NCBI GenBank assembly: GCA_944472135.2
Contig: OX235264.1
Span: 124,897,809 to 124,961,808, forward strand
Direction of reading: 5' to 3'
Length of the DNA: 64,000 bases
Source of the DNA: Trichobilharzia regenti
Lineage: Eukaryota > Platyhelminthes > Trematoda > Strigeidida > Schistosomatidae
Shown: one piece after another, positions 21,325 through 31,839 of the stretch
How positions within the stretch are numbered: position 1 is the stretch's first letter
Layout: each line of letters starts with the position of its first letter
Program-made: the position numbers and the translations under genes
Notes under the pieces: generated by a model
The model's database searches: none
Told to the model about the DNA's origin: nothing
What the model saw: the letters and a program-made list of their open reading frames with translations, nothing else

Positions 21325-23748
21325 TCAGGATGTAGACGGTTTCTTTGAAATTTTTTCCAGAATAGTTAACTTTGCTGTGAAGATTTTAATGTCCACCCCG
21401 TTTTCATTCTTCGCTCCATTAATATAGTTATAGCACTTAGCATTTTCATTTAACCAAACTTGACGAATTTTATTAACACTTATTGGGTGATTATTGTAGA
21501 TTTTGTCACTTGAATAATCAGCATTTTGTTTTTCTTTATTCCATAAATTTAATAAATCATCATTTAACTTGAAAAAGAAACGCGAATCTGAATCATGTCC
21601 ATTGGACATTGAATCTGATTTGTTTGAATAAGCTATTAAATGATCAGTTAGTTGAAATATTTTATTTATTGATAGGATTAGACCTTTTGGTAATCTAAGC
21701 AGCTGACTAAAATTATACATTTCATATTCATTGTTGTTGTTATTATTATTAATGTTATGTATTGAAGGACGTGTACGCTTACTTAGAATTTCTTCGATAA
21801 ATCCATTCACAAAATTTAGAGCATAATTCAATTTTGGCACCAAGTGTTGTCGCCTAGGTATCATTTGTCTTCTTAACAATTTCTGATGGCAACTATCCTG
21901 ACAAAGTTCAACCCACATGTCTAATATTTGTGTTGTGATAATGAATGTCCCCTTTTGTTTCATTGATAATATAAGCTCATGAATAATATTCACATCTGTT
22001 TGATGAAGTAATTCCACTTCTGCGATAGCTTTCATTTTTATTTCCAATTCATGTAGGTATTCAGAAGCAAATGTAGACATAACCATCGTTAACTGGTTTG
22101 ACGTATCATTTAAATTAAAAATTCTAGTCTGTATTGAACTGTCAGCTTCTAAACATAATAAAATAGTATTCAGCATATGAAAGACGCGGTTTTGTGATTC
22201 CTCGATAGGCGGCAATTGATTTTTATACTTTGAATAGGCATAATAAGTTGTTGGTCGTCTTAGAATTATTCTTTTTATAATAAGCATTATCAAATCATTT
22301 AGAGCGCCTATTTCTGTATATTGATAAGCAAGATATTCTATTGAATAATCCCATAGGTTGAATGCAGCGCTAGTTATTTGTTTAGTTAAACTGCTTTGTT
22401 TTGAATTTTGATTCAAACCTGTAACTGACATGTACATTAAACTGATTTCATTCCATAACATACACAAATGAAGATAACTTGTTGACATTTCACTTCTTAT
22501 TGTAAATGATTGTATACTGTTCAATACCACTGAATTAGCCAACATACATTGCAATGAATTTATTAAATAATTCATTTGTAAACATTCATTTTTATTTAAT
22601 ATTGTTTGTTGGCATGTGTAGTTCATTAAACTTAATAAAATTTTCATACATTTATCAAAATGATTATCATTTGAGTAAATAAGACATATTTTATAAAAAC
22701 AGTTGAATATTGAACACCATTCATTTGTATTGAATGTGTGCTTTGAAAGGAATCTATTTAACTTTTTGAATATATCACTATTGTTATTATTACTATTTTT
22801 GAATTCATTTAATTCCTTGCGTTGAATATTTAACATAATCATGAATAAGTGTTCAACACATTGACGAGCTAATTTGTTTTCATAATTGATTAGACAATGA
22901 GTTGCGCAATCAGCCAGAGAGGTTATCACTTCAAGAAGGTTACATTTCATTAAGGCGCAACTGTTACCCTTGTTCATTGATAAAGAAGTTCTTACTGAAT
23001 TGTTTACAGAATATTTGATCATTTCTACTGCCATGTGGTGTTGACCTGATGTCAGTAACTTTTGAGAATTTCTTATCGAGACAATCTGTTCTTTCGTCAT
23101 TAATAAATTTGGTAATGTATGAAAATTTTCAGCTTTATAACAATTATTTAAACAGATTTGTTCATTTAAAGTTCTAAAATTTATTAAATTATAATTAAAA
23201 TTGTCTAATGTTAGGATAAGACACAAATTTTGTAGGATATATTCCATTTCAGTAGTATGTTTGACTTGTTTGATATACTTCTTTTGTTGATGAATTAAAT
23301 CTTTTTGTAATTTAGTATTCTTTAGTAACTGTGCACGTACTCGCTTCTGATAATAATACAATTCACCTTCACTTGTTTCAATATATTTAAATAAAGTGAT
23401 TAAAAATTCAATTTGTTTTATACCGGAATTCAGTTGTTTCACTGGATTGTGAAGGTCACTAAGAGAGGATAATTTAAAATTGTTTGATTTGTCAAAGTTA
23501 TTCTTATTATTCCAAGTGTTTTTAGTACTGGTTAATCTCTCTAAGTGAACTTGTAGTTGATTACTTAATTCATTCATTTCGTTGTTATTACTATTTGAAG
23601 TTTGTACAATATTATCTTTAAAAATTTGTTTATCTGAAGTCTGTAAATGAATTACATTTCTCTCTACTGATTTATTCTTTGCTGCATAAGCATGTGGAGT
23701 GGGTATTTTAAATTTTTTAAGATTATTTCTCCATTGTTTAATTCTCAT
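21325..23748 (-). CDS. Uncharacterised 807-residue Asn-rich helical protein
   Basis: This is the only long intact frame in 64 kb. It starts MRIKQWRNNLKKFKIPTPHA; an in-frame stop eight codons upstream supports this start as the first Met of a single exon, although an upstream exon cannot be excluded. Residues about 125-172 are Gln/Lys-rich and could form a coiled coil (YYYQKRVRAQLLKNTKLQKD). Most of the rest is Leu/Ile/Asn-rich and looks helical. A short poly-Asn run lies near residue 667, and the end is EKISKKPSTS. I see no signal peptide, membrane span, RT, transposase or zinc motif, and it has no second copy here. The long frame amid decayed elements suggests selection or recent origin. 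I do not recognise the family and assign no function. Confidence 0.75.
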   Translation of the reverse strand: MRIKQWRNNLKKFKIPTPHAYAAKNKSVERNVIHLQTSDKQIFKDNIVQTSNSNNNEMNELSNQLQVHLERLTSTKNTWNNKNNFDKSNNFKLSSLSDLHNPVKQLNSGIKQIEFLITLFKYIETSEGELYYYQKRVRAQLLKNTKLQKDLIHQQKKYIKQVKHTTEMEYILQNLCLILTLDNFNYNLINFRTLNEQICLNNCYKAENFHTLPNLLMTKEQIVSIRNSQKLLTSGQHHMAVEMIKYSVNNSVRTSLSMNKGNSCALMKCNLLEVITSLADCATHCLINYENKLARQCVEHLFMIMLNIQRKELNEFKNSNNNNSDIFKKLNRFLSKHTFNTNEWCSIFNCFYKICLIYSNDNHFDKCMKILLSLMNYTCQQTILNKNECLQMNYLINSLQCMLANSVVLNSIQSFTIRSEMSTSYLHLCMLWNEISLMYMSVTGLNQNSKQSSLTKQITSAAFNLWDYSIEYLAYQYTEIGALNDLIMLIIKRIILRRPTTYYAYSKYKNQLPPIEESQNRVFHMLNTILLCLEADSSIQTRIFNLNDTSNQLTMVMSTFASEYLHELEIKMKAIAEVELLHQTDVNIIHELILSMKQKGTFIITTQILDMWVELCQDSCHQKLLRRQMIPRRQHLVPKLNYALNFVNGFIEEILSKRTRPSIHNINNNNNNNEYEMYNFSQLLRLPKGLILSINKIFQLTDHLIAYSNKSDSMSNGHDSDSRFFFKLNDDLLNLWNKEKQNADYSSDKIYNNHPISVNKIRQVWLNENAKCYNYINGAKNENGVDIKIFTAKLTILEKISKKPSTS

Positions 23749-24256
23749 AACTGTTTTATACTCATAACTTTATGTTTATTGTTCAGAAAGGAAGTAATGA
23801 TCAGTCATCTGACGTGTTTTTTAAATAATGCGAATCGATAATGAAATAGATTTGATCGTATCACTTGAAATGAGTATAAGGCATGCATTCCATTATATAT
23901 GGAGAGTGATTTGAGTCTGTACGTGTAATAAAGCTTAATTTCTCTTCACTTTCAATACCTTGACAACAATGAAACTTACTAAGTGGTAAGTGATAATTTA
24001 AATTAAGGATTGATGAAGGAAATAGCTTGCTAGCAATTATCTATACTCATTAAGTGATTTTTGATCAGTTGGGCGTTTCATATCATGACAATATTCACGC
24101 ATAGACGTGCTGAATAATCGAATACAGAATCTTCAGGATGAAATGTAAAGGAAACTAAATGATATTCAATTAGAGAATAATGAGAAGATAGTTAATTTTG
24201 AAATAACTGGTCTTTATATTAATATACTAGTCAGTATGGCCTTAGAATCAGCTTGA
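23749..24256. other. Gap upstream of the 807-residue gene; PLE debris toward the end
   Basis: No clear promoter element stands out. The last 100 bp begins to read as PLE RT sequence in broken frames. Confidence 0.4.
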
Positions 24257-25344
24257 AGAGAATAATTCATACTATCGACAAGTAGATGGAATAGCTATGG
24301 GTTCACCATTAGGCCCAATATTAGCTGACTTCTTTCTCGCAAAACTTGAAAACGGGAAATTGAAGGATACCATCAAGGAGTTGGATATGTATTACCGATA
24401 TGTTGATGATACATTTATCTTAGCTGATGAGAAGGTGAACATAGACGAGTTGCTACTTAAATTCAACAACATCCACCTTTCGCTCACCTTTACTTGTGAA
24501 GAGAAGCAGGAGAATAAACTACACTTCCTGGATCTCTTGCTAAGTAGGAGAGAAGATGGGTCACTTGGGAGAAGTGTGTACAGAAAAAGCACATTCACAG
24601 GGCAGTACACACACGTCCTTAGTTACGTGCCCATTAAATATAAAAGGAATCCTGTAAAATGTCTCGCGAGCAGAGCAAGGAAGATATGTACGGAGGACCT
24701 CTTACAAAAGGAATTTGAATATATTCACGATTCCTTGACGAAGATGGGTTATCCGAGTAGTTTCATAAAAAAACATGAAACCATCAGAGAAGAAACCTGT
24801 GACTCTGACTGCACATAAGAAACCTCTATTTATTAAGTTACAATTTAATGGGGACTTATCTAGTGAGATTCTATTCCAAAGACTTTCAAGGAGCATACGT
24901 AGAACATTTTACGCAGCACACCTATGTTTGTCATTCTCTAGCCGACGAATGATTGGGACGCAAACGAAGGATAAGCTTGATAGTTTTGCTACATCTATGT
25001 GTATTTATCAATTCAACTGCACCTGCGGTGGCAGTTATGTTGGGCGTACTACTAGACAGCTTAGCCAACGTGTTAGTGAACATCTCCCATCGTGGTTTGG
25101 CAAAGGACAGACAAAAACAATCCGTAGCTCAATTCTGTCACATCTAATTGATAGTGGTCATGTAGTCGACAAAACGAAAGCCTTCAAAGTAATTCATCGT
25201 ATCCCTCCGAATCATTTTAATAGACTTCGTATTCGTCTACTGCACACAGCTGAGGCGATAGGCATTCGAACTATTAAACCTAAACTATGCATTCGAAAGA
25301 AGTTCGTGCAGCCATTATCCCTCCCATGGCCTAATAAGACGTAA
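24257..25344 (+). pseudogene. Penelope-like element: RT C-terminal half plus GIY-YIG endonuclease
   Basis: Begins with NNSYYRQVDGIAMGSPLGPI, then MYYRYVDDTFILADE (YVDD catalytic box near 24395-24415), LHFLDLLLSRREDGSLGRSV and GYPSSFIKKH. A one-base frameshift in the A run at 24768-24775 moves the reading into SEKKPVTLTAHKKPLFIKLQ. The GIY-YIG domain follows: SMCIYQFNCTCGGSYVGRTT, RVSEHLPSWFGKG, LLHTAEAIGIRTIKPKLC, ending at 25344. PLEs pair this RT with a GIY-YIG nuclease in one protein. Apart from the A-run shift this is the best-preserved PLE coding stretch here; the N-terminal half is missing. Confidence 0.9.
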
Positions 25345-25627
25345 CCAACGAAAGACGTCTACACCACCCTTTATTTATATTTCCAACCCTTTTCTTATCA
25401 TCCCTTAATCTTATCTTATATTCATTATAAACGTGTTTCATTTCCTTCCCCTACAATCTAACATTACGTAATCGGTTCATTTGTTTTTATTAGCCAGCCT
25501 TTATCGACTACTTCCACCTGAACAATTGTTTGTTTAATCATACTGTTTTTCATTATTCGTGTTATCACAGATTGCCTCATTTTTTCATCCTTATTATTGA
25601 TAAGACCATTATTATTATTATTACTAT
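25345..25627 (+). other. 3' flank of the PLE
   Basis: No coding. The region carries A/T-rich tracts and a short ATT run just before the SINE, and is probably the 3' non-coding end of the preceding PLE. Confidence 0.4.
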
Positions 25628-25825
25628 TATTTTTTTTTTGAATTTTTGATTTACAGCTTGATTCCACACTGTATTTTTGGTACAAGTATGGAATTTTCAG
25701 CATGGATATCGGTAGCCCAAATTTTGCAGGCCGACCATAGATATCAGGTGTGCGCCGGCGTGGGCTCGAACCCCGGACCATGTGCATGGTCGGCGAGAGT
25801 CCTAACCACTGTGCCACCGACGCAC
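25628..25825 (-). mobile_element. SINE1 copy
   Basis: The minus strand gives TGCGTCGGTGGCACAGTGG (A box TGGCACAGTGG), then GGTTCGAGCCCACGCCGG (B box GGTTCGAGCCC), the shared body and the CR1-like tail CTGAAAATTCCATACTTGTA, ending in an A-rich run (T-rich on the plus strand). Good polymerase III promoter boxes. Confidence 0.9.
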
Positions 25826-25948
25826 ATTATCATTACCATTATTATGACTAACTGCACAATTTATATTCACCATCGCATTATCCTATAGACAAAACATCAT
25901 GATTAGTTTATATTTGAATTTTTATTTGTAAACTTATATATATTAGAG

Positions 25949-25992
25949 TTAAGCCTGATGAGATCTAATTGAAAACAATATTGTTCGCTTAA
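25949..25992 (+). ncRNA. Type I hammerhead ribozyme between two PLE bodies
   Basis: Folded by hand: stem I TTAAGC (25949-25954) pairs with GCTTAA (25987-25992); core CTGATGA (25955-25961); stem II GAT/ATT (25962-25964 with 25968-25970, one G-U) with loop CTA; GAA (25971-25973); stem III AACAA/TTGTT (25974-25978 with 25981-25985) with a 2-nt loop; cleavage would follow C25986. Every core position is present. Hammerheads are known in PLE terminal repeats. Stem II is short, so activity may be modest. Confidence 0.75.
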
Positions 25993-25999
25993 ATGTTTT

Positions 26000-26870
26000 G
26001 TTCTAAAAGAGAACTAACCCCTGATTTTGAACTTACGTATAGGACAAAGCTACCCATTGAGGAAATTGTTTTAGGAATTCAATTATGCCTCACATCTACT
26101 GTCTTTAAATTCCAAGGCAAAATATATGGACAAACAGAAGGTGGAGCGATCGGATGGATCAACAATATCCCCTGTCGTAGCATATATCTCTAGGGACAGC
26201 AGGGTAAATATTACTCTCAATACAACATTTAATCCTACTCCAAAGATATGGTGAAGATATGTGAATGAGACCTTCACAATGTTAAAAACAGAACAAATCT
26301 CTAGCTTCTTGATGCATATAAACTCACTTGTGAAGGGAATAAAATTCACATTTGAATTGGAAAGTGAACAAGGAGAATTAGCTATGTCGGATTGTAAAAT
26401 AAAACGAATAGAAGAAGGCGAACTACACACTAGCGTTTATAAAAAAACCAACACATTCTGCTAATAGATATTTAGACTTTAATTCATCTCATCCGTCGTT
26501 ATCTGTAAAGCCAGGCTTAGTTAAGTGTCTAACAAACCGAGCAGTAGTACCAAGTAGTAGAACAAAAGTATAACAAATAAAGCAGATAGAAGAAGAAGCG
26601 TTGGTGCTAAATAAATATCCAATAAAATTCATTAAGAATATCAGAAAAGGTCAAAAGCAAAGTAAAAATAATGGTGAAACTAATAATGAGAACAGGAGCC
26701 CTAACTCTTCTATTGCGAAACATATTATAGAAACAGGACATAAAATTGACGTTAACATATCTTTTAAACCTATCTATAAAACGTGTTTGGGGCGTATCCT
26801 AAAGTTTGTTGAAGCCTTAGCAATTAGAAAGTTTAAACCACCTTTATGCATTCAAAAATAATTCGTCATT
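26000..26870 (+). pseudogene. Penelope-like element, degenerate RT and GIY-YIG end
   Basis: Reads TYRTKLPIEEIVLGIQLC, FKFQGKIYGQTEGGAIG (the QxxGxAxG region before the RT active site), then a broken active-site segment (VNETFTMLK where intact copies have YVDDTF), ITFELE-type beta strand sequence, and the C-terminal NSSIAKHIIETGHKIDVNIS and ALAIRKFKPPLCIQK. The core of the nuclease (SYIGRT) is missing. Several stops; inactive. Different subfamily from 24257-25344. Confidence 0.75.
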
Positions 26871-27146
26871 ACATTAAACATTCCTTGGTAAATTTTGTTT
26901 TGATACCATAGCAGGTGTACTATTACCTCTGGTATTTGGTTTAGTGGTCTTCATTGTTATTTTGACCTTCAATATATACTTTTAACTTGACCCAATTTGT
27001 CTATTTTCTCACCTCTTACTTCTTTATTTATTTCATATATATTCCTATGACAAGTCCGTGTGTGTGATCAGATTGTTCGAAATGTGTTGCGCAAATACAT
27101 TACACGATTCAGACAAATTACGTCTTCTTATTGCTTTATTCGTTAC
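26871..27146 (+). repeat. PLE non-coding terminal region
   Basis: Matches the reverse complement of about 31390-31540 (shared TTTGGTTTAGTGGTCTTCAT and ATTTTGACCTTCAATAT). It lies directly after the PLE coding end, so it is likely that element's terminal repeat; the inverted copy at 31262 is isolated. Confidence 0.6.
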
Positions 27147-27335
27147 TGGCACAGTGGTTAGGACTCTCGCCGACCATACACATGGTCCGGGGTTCGAGTC
27201 CGCGACGACGCACACCTGATATCTATGGTCGGCCTGCAAAATTTGGGCTACCGATATCCATGCTGAAAATTCCATACTTGTACCAAAAATACAGTGTGGA
27301 ATCAAGCTGTAAATCAAAAATAAAAATAAAAAAAT
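27147..27335 (+). mobile_element. SINE1 copy
   Basis: Starts at the A box TGGCACAGTGGTTAGGAC; the first few tRNA bases are missing or changed. The B box GGTTCGAGTCC is perfect, followed by the shared body and the tail GTGGAATCAAGCTGTAAATC and an A-rich end. Confidence 0.9.
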
Positions 27336-27359
27336 AATAGAATTAATAAGAAAGAATAT

Positions 27360-28620
27360 AAGGCATCTGCAGTTTTGCCATATAAAGAGGGGACATCTGA
27401 GGTCCTACGTAGGATTCTCAATAAAGCAGGAATTACAGTAGAAGATGAGCATGCGAATTCACTCAGGGACAAGCTCTGTAGGCTAATGGATCCAGTGAAC
27501 CCAATTAGACAAAATTACATAATTTGCAAAATACCTTGCAATGGCTATGAGTGAGGTCAACTATATAGTTCAAACTAGTAGATCAGGAGTACTGAGATTA
27601 TCAGAACATAAGAATTCAGCTAAGGTTAGAATGATTGACCCAATGAAGATAAGAAATTTAGAAAAAACTGTATGCGTTAACTCAAAACAAACAATAGGGT
27701 GGATGGGACAGAGTTAAAATTCTAAAAATTAATATAGGTAGGTCGAGATAGAGAGAGATTGATTACTGAATCCTGGTTCATCGAGTCTACACTCAACACA
27801 TACAACAGAAATGACTCATTGTAAATACCAGAGATATGGAAGATATTATTAACACCAGTCAAATTAGAAGATAATAGACAATGTTAAATTTTGTTCTATA
27901 CTTCAATTCACGTTATCACACTCTAACATTTTACTAAAAATACCTTATTCTCTATCTTTTGAACAAAAACAGTCGTCTTATTTCTCATCGTATTATATTT
28001 TATTGATAATACTAATATTATTTCCAAATGTACTTTATCTTCCTTTCTGTTTCACACATTTCTATTGAACTTTATACTGACTTTTATTTTATTCATTCTA
28101 ATCAGGTTTTTGCTCATGTAATGTAAATGAAGTCAGAAAGTTGTGTGAGTAACTTGATATGATTATGAAAGGTGGTCATCATTGAATATTGGTGTTTAGA
28201 GCCTGAGGGTGTTGACGTTCACAGACAATACGATTAATACTAACGCAAGATCTAATACTCACAACTCCGATTGTGTTCGTTTCACGTAGACCAAAAGCAA
28301 AGCAAAGTACCAGAACTGATCATCCGAATTACGAAGTACATTTCGAGACCGAATTGGAGTGCGAGATAATTGCTTAACTAGCAAGGAATCGTGCACGATC
28401 GAATTAGCGTAAAATGACCAAGTACTGAACGGCGTGGATGCTTGACCATAAGCCTTCATCTCAACAGATCACCTTAAATAGTGAGGGTCAGCATGCAATG
28501 TTCATTGATAAATGCTGCGGCTAGTAATTCTAAGGAATTACCTACCGCTACAACTGTCTAACACTGTGAGACTTTATCAATATAAATTTTCTCCATAATG
28601 GAATCTTCAGAATTATGATT
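27360..28620 (+). mobile_element. PLE 3' part (GIY-YIG remnant) with an inserted segment
   Basis: Coding remnants: KEGTSEVLRRILNKAGITVE, YIICKIPCNGYE, then in another frame VQTSRSGVLRLSEHKNSAKV (the YIG-R and EH region). The same sequence recurs at 39700-40030 and 51420-52760. The 3' non-coding end, including TTGATATGATTATGAAAGG and a final GTGAGACTTTATC region, matches 53131-53230. A block at about 28193-28563 interrupts that end. Confidence 0.7.
28193..28563. repeat. Possible LTR-like insertion in a PLE 3' end
   Basis: Absent from the equivalent positions in the PLE at 53131-53230. It can be bounded as TGTTTAGAG...CTGTCTAACA (371 bp, short inverted ends), LTR-like, but no target duplication is visible and the edges are uncertain. 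It contains no coding. Confidence 0.3.
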
Positions 28621-29394
28621 TAATTTTGAACCAATTGAAACTGAGTTTTCAAAATGGGACTTTGCACAGATATTCAACAGTTCAACTTGTCACATTCATA
28701 AAAACATCAAGAAAAATATACAAAGGAATTATAACAGACAAAAATGTAAAGCGAAGAAGTAAAGTTGTAGTGAGAGCTAGCTGCAAGCCAAAATTTGCAG
28801 GAAGAAATTTACGTCAATGTTACGTACCGAATCGAGTTCATAACAAGAACTATAACAAAGCTTAACCTTGAGGAACTTAACAGCTAATCACAGCAGACTT
28901 AATGTGTGCAAATGCGATTCGCAGATATATGGCTTATCTCTCTGAGAAACGGTCACAAGCAGTGCAGAATAACCTTCAGCAAGAAAACAACCAATCAAAA
29001 GATTTTGCTTCTCTGCTAACAACAACGCTAATAATAATGCACATAAAAATCTATAAATATCGGTTGGTTTTTTCAATAAATGATCTGTTGCCTGTCCCTT
29101 GTATTTTGTCGTTAAAGAGGTAAATGACGAATAATCAATATTTGATAGGTTAAGAAGATTACAAAGAATCAAGACATTTGCACTATTGAGAACGATTTTG
29201 TGTCACTTCACCAAAAGTCTGGAGTTACTGCTTCTTAGTGTTTCAAAAACCAAAGCCAGCCAATTTACACTTCTCTACTCAAGTAAAGTACTTAGAAGAC
29301 AAATGTCACGAGATGATGATGATGATGATATCATTTCGTAATTTCCCAAGAGTCACCTTACAAATAGCATAGTTCACTAAAATTATAAAATAAA
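28621..29394. other. No recognised gene; microsatellite at 29312-29329
   Basis: A 79-codon plus frame (28626-28865) shows no motif. A (GAT)6 run lies at 29312-29329. Nothing else recognised. Confidence 0.4.
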
Positions 29395-29855
29395 ATTTTC
29401 AAGTATGGGTTTTGCAGGGAATTTTGTTTGATTGGTTGGGGGGTTTCATCATGAGCTGACATTATCAGCTTGGAAATTAATCTGATGTTCACTAGCGACT
29501 GGCCGTATTCAGGCAGTTAACCTAGGATTCTTTTGGGAAGCCGTGACCAGCGGGGTGCAGCAGGTTGAAGGTGAGACAGTAAATTATCGAAGAAGAAATT
29601 GCGAAATGGTCGCGCTATGTCATGAATTGGCAGAAGTTAGAATACATGCGCTGGCAATTGGATTGGGCCCCAGTGATGTAATGGTCTACGAGCTAGCTTG
29701 CTGGCTTTGTAATCAGAAGGTCCTGGATTCGAACCCTAGTGTGTACGTACCTCTGAAGAGCCCCGAACTAGGAAGAAACAGCTGTCTAGTACTCTTAGAT
29801 CTCCCAATGGTTCATTAACTGATGTCAGCTCATGATGAAATCCTCCAACCAAAAA
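29395..29855 (+). mobile_element. SINE3 (tRNA-like head plus decayed hammerhead)
   Basis: Matches 59140-59500 and 35390-35865. Order: ACTAGCGACTGGCCGTATTC segment, tRNA-like part (AGTGATGTAATGGTCTACG, then B box GGATTCGAACCC), then hammerhead sequence CTGAAGAGCCCC...GAAACAGCTGTC near 29753-29790. The stem II closing pair is lost (GGAAGAAAC against GGACGAAAC) and stem I is weakened, so this ribozyme is probably inactive. Ends at the TCATGATGAAATCC sequence shared by the family. Confidence 0.8.
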
Positions 29856-30225
29856 ATAAAATGTATGACAATTACTCAGTTATATAAAATAAAATACATA
29901 CTAATGAACCAGTCATAGTTTCGTAGGTCAAGTGGTAAGTCTATGATAAGTAAACGTTGATATGTATTGTGTTACTTGTACACAAAGTTTTCGATACATG
30001 TAATTCATCACCTTTAATAACCTTGAATTAAAGTTATGTGAGAAACAGTCATCAATAGTGATTTTGTGACCAAATGTTAATGAGTGTTCTTTGCAATAAA
30101 AAATGATGAATTTCTGATCAGATTAAGGACATTTGGTTTTGCTATGTGATTTAATAGCTATTTTGGAACATGTTCTGTTTGACCACACGATAGTGGGACA
30201 TTCTATTGCTTCTACCTATGTATAT

Positions 30226-31034
30226 ATGATAGAGAAGATTTGTAGCTCAGGTGAATGATTTTGATGTGGTTTTGTTCTCTGAGCTGGATGGTTAGTTTGC
30301 GAAGCTTTCATCACCTTACTGGGTGACATCTTCAGCGCATACTTCGGTTCGAGTTGAAGTGAGCTCTTAGATTTCTCCACGAGTTTATTAATCATCTCTC
30401 CTGGTGACCTTGGACGTGATTGGTTGTTTGTGTGTGTTTTCACACCTTCTAGGTTACTTGTATTGGAACCGGTTGTTTCTTTGACTTGAACTTTCAACCT
30501 TTGTGTATGAAGTTTCTTCCTTATTGGTTGATAACTTTTGTCTATCTCGATGTGTCTATTGATTGATGATCCACTGGAATGCCAAGCTTCTAAAAATTCT
30601 CTAGCATTCTTGTTATTTCCTTTGTCTAATATTTGAACGTTGTCCCAGTCGAATTGAACGTTCAAATATTAGACAAAGGAAATAACAAGAATGCTAGAGA
30701 ATTTTTAGAAGCTTGGCATTCCAGTGGATCATCAATCAATAGACACATCGAGATAGACAAAATTTATCAACCAATAAGAAAGAAACTTCACACACAAAGG
30801 GTCAAAGTTCAAGTCAAAGAAACAACCGGTTCCAATACAAGTAACCTAGAAGGTGTGAAAACACACACAAACAACCAATCACGTCCAAGGTCACCAGGAG
30901 AGATGATTAATAAACTCGTGGAGAAATCTAAAAGCTCACTTCAAATTGAAGTATGCGCTGAAGATGTCACCCAGTAAGGTGATGAAAGCTTCGCAAACTA
31001 ACCATCCAGCTCAGAGAACAAAACCACATCAAAA
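30226..31034 (-). mobile_element. Palindromic PLE derivative, 0.38-kb arms, with 11-bp target duplication
   Basis: Arms 30259-30641 and 30657-31034 are near-perfect inverted copies around a 15-nt spacer. The whole unit is flanked by CCTATGTATAT (30215-30225 and 31035-31045). Each arm encodes, reading outward, the C terminus of a PLE GIY-YIG protein: FDWDNVQILDKGN, FLEAWHSSGSSINRHIEIDK, YQPIRKKLHTQR. The left arm carries the complete 3' end (GAAGATTTGTAGCTCAGG in plus), while the right arm stops at CATCAAAA. Hence orientation is called minus, with the right arm as an inverted terminal repeat. Confidence 0.85.
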
Positions 31035-31204
31035 CCTATGTATATGTATGTTACCGCAACAGCAGGTGAACTTGTAGATACAGCATGAAGTACAAGTCCA
31101 CAGAATTTCGCACTCTAATTGTAGACATAGGAGTGGAAATATATGTCCAAACCAAGTTCACTTTTAACAGTTTGAAAAAATTTGGGCATTGGGTATATGA
31201 TATT

Positions 31205-31257
31205 CATTATGGGATCAAGCTGTAATCAAAAATAAAATAAAATAAATAAATAATAAA
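31205..31257 (+). mobile_element. SINE1 3' tail fragment
   Basis: GGGATCAAGCTGTAATC followed by an AAAATAAAATAAA run matches the SINE1 end; head and body are absent. Confidence 0.6.
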
Positions 31258-31261
31258 GGTT

Positions 31262-31525
31262 TTTTTTGTATTTCCCAATGAATGAAAAACAAAACGATAT
31301 TGTTCTGTTTACTGACGTTTCGCTATTTAATGCTAATAGCCTTATCAAGGTATTATTCAACCGGAATTTACAAATTCTCAGTATATATATAACAAAGAGT
31401 TGAGGGGGTGAGAAAATAGATTTAGATCAAGTTAAAAGGACATATTGAAAGTCAAAATAACAATGAAGATCACTAAACCAAATAACAAAGTTAATAGTAC
31501 ATCTGTTATGATATCGAATCCCAAT
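31262..31525 (-). repeat. Isolated PLE terminal repeat with decayed hammerhead-like core
   Basis: Reverse complement of the PLE 3' flank at 26871-27010. On the minus strand it contains TTGATAAGGCTATTAGC...GCGAAACGTC, with a 6-bp stem (GCTATT/AATAGC) placed like hammerhead stem II before GAAA. The CUGAUGA core is altered (TTGATAA) and stem I does not pair, so it is not called a ribozyme. Confidence 0.5.
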
Positions 31526-31529
31526 GGGT

Positions 31530-31625
31530 GCGTACCGCCGATGATTCCCGAACTAGGATGAATCAGCTGTCCAGTACTCCCTGGTTTTCAATGCTTCTCT
31601 AACTGATATCAATCCGTGGTCAACT
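31530..31625 (+). mobile_element. SINE3 3' fragment
   Basis: GTGCGTACCGCCGATGATTC...CAGCTGTCCAGTACTCC matches the hammerhead part of SINE3. Core changes (CCGATGA, GAAT) indicate an inactive ribozyme. Confidence 0.6.
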
Positions 31626-31839
31626 CGTAAAAACATAACTAACCCTTACAAACCAAACTATAGAAAAATATCAAAACAAAGTTTACTAACTTGATCATAA
31701 TTCGTTAGTCTGTGGTCATTTTTCGTTGTCAATTTGGTCAACTGGTAGAGATAACAAAACCAAGTGTAGATTGTTGAATCTGATCAGTGGAAAATGTTAG
31801 GAAAAGATATTCGGCGTCAAATGTGCACTGGATAGGTGA

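Noticed and set aside
27147..27220. A functional tRNA gene
   Set aside because: The A and B boxes are good, but the same head is always followed by the same SINE body in seven places and the 5' acceptor bases are incomplete; it is a SINE promoter.
29312..29329. Regulatory GAT repeat
   Set aside because: An ordinary short microsatellite without nearby gene.
31310..31365. Hammerhead ribozyme on the minus strand
   Set aside because: Stem II and GAAA are good but the CUGAUGA core is altered and stem I does not pair.
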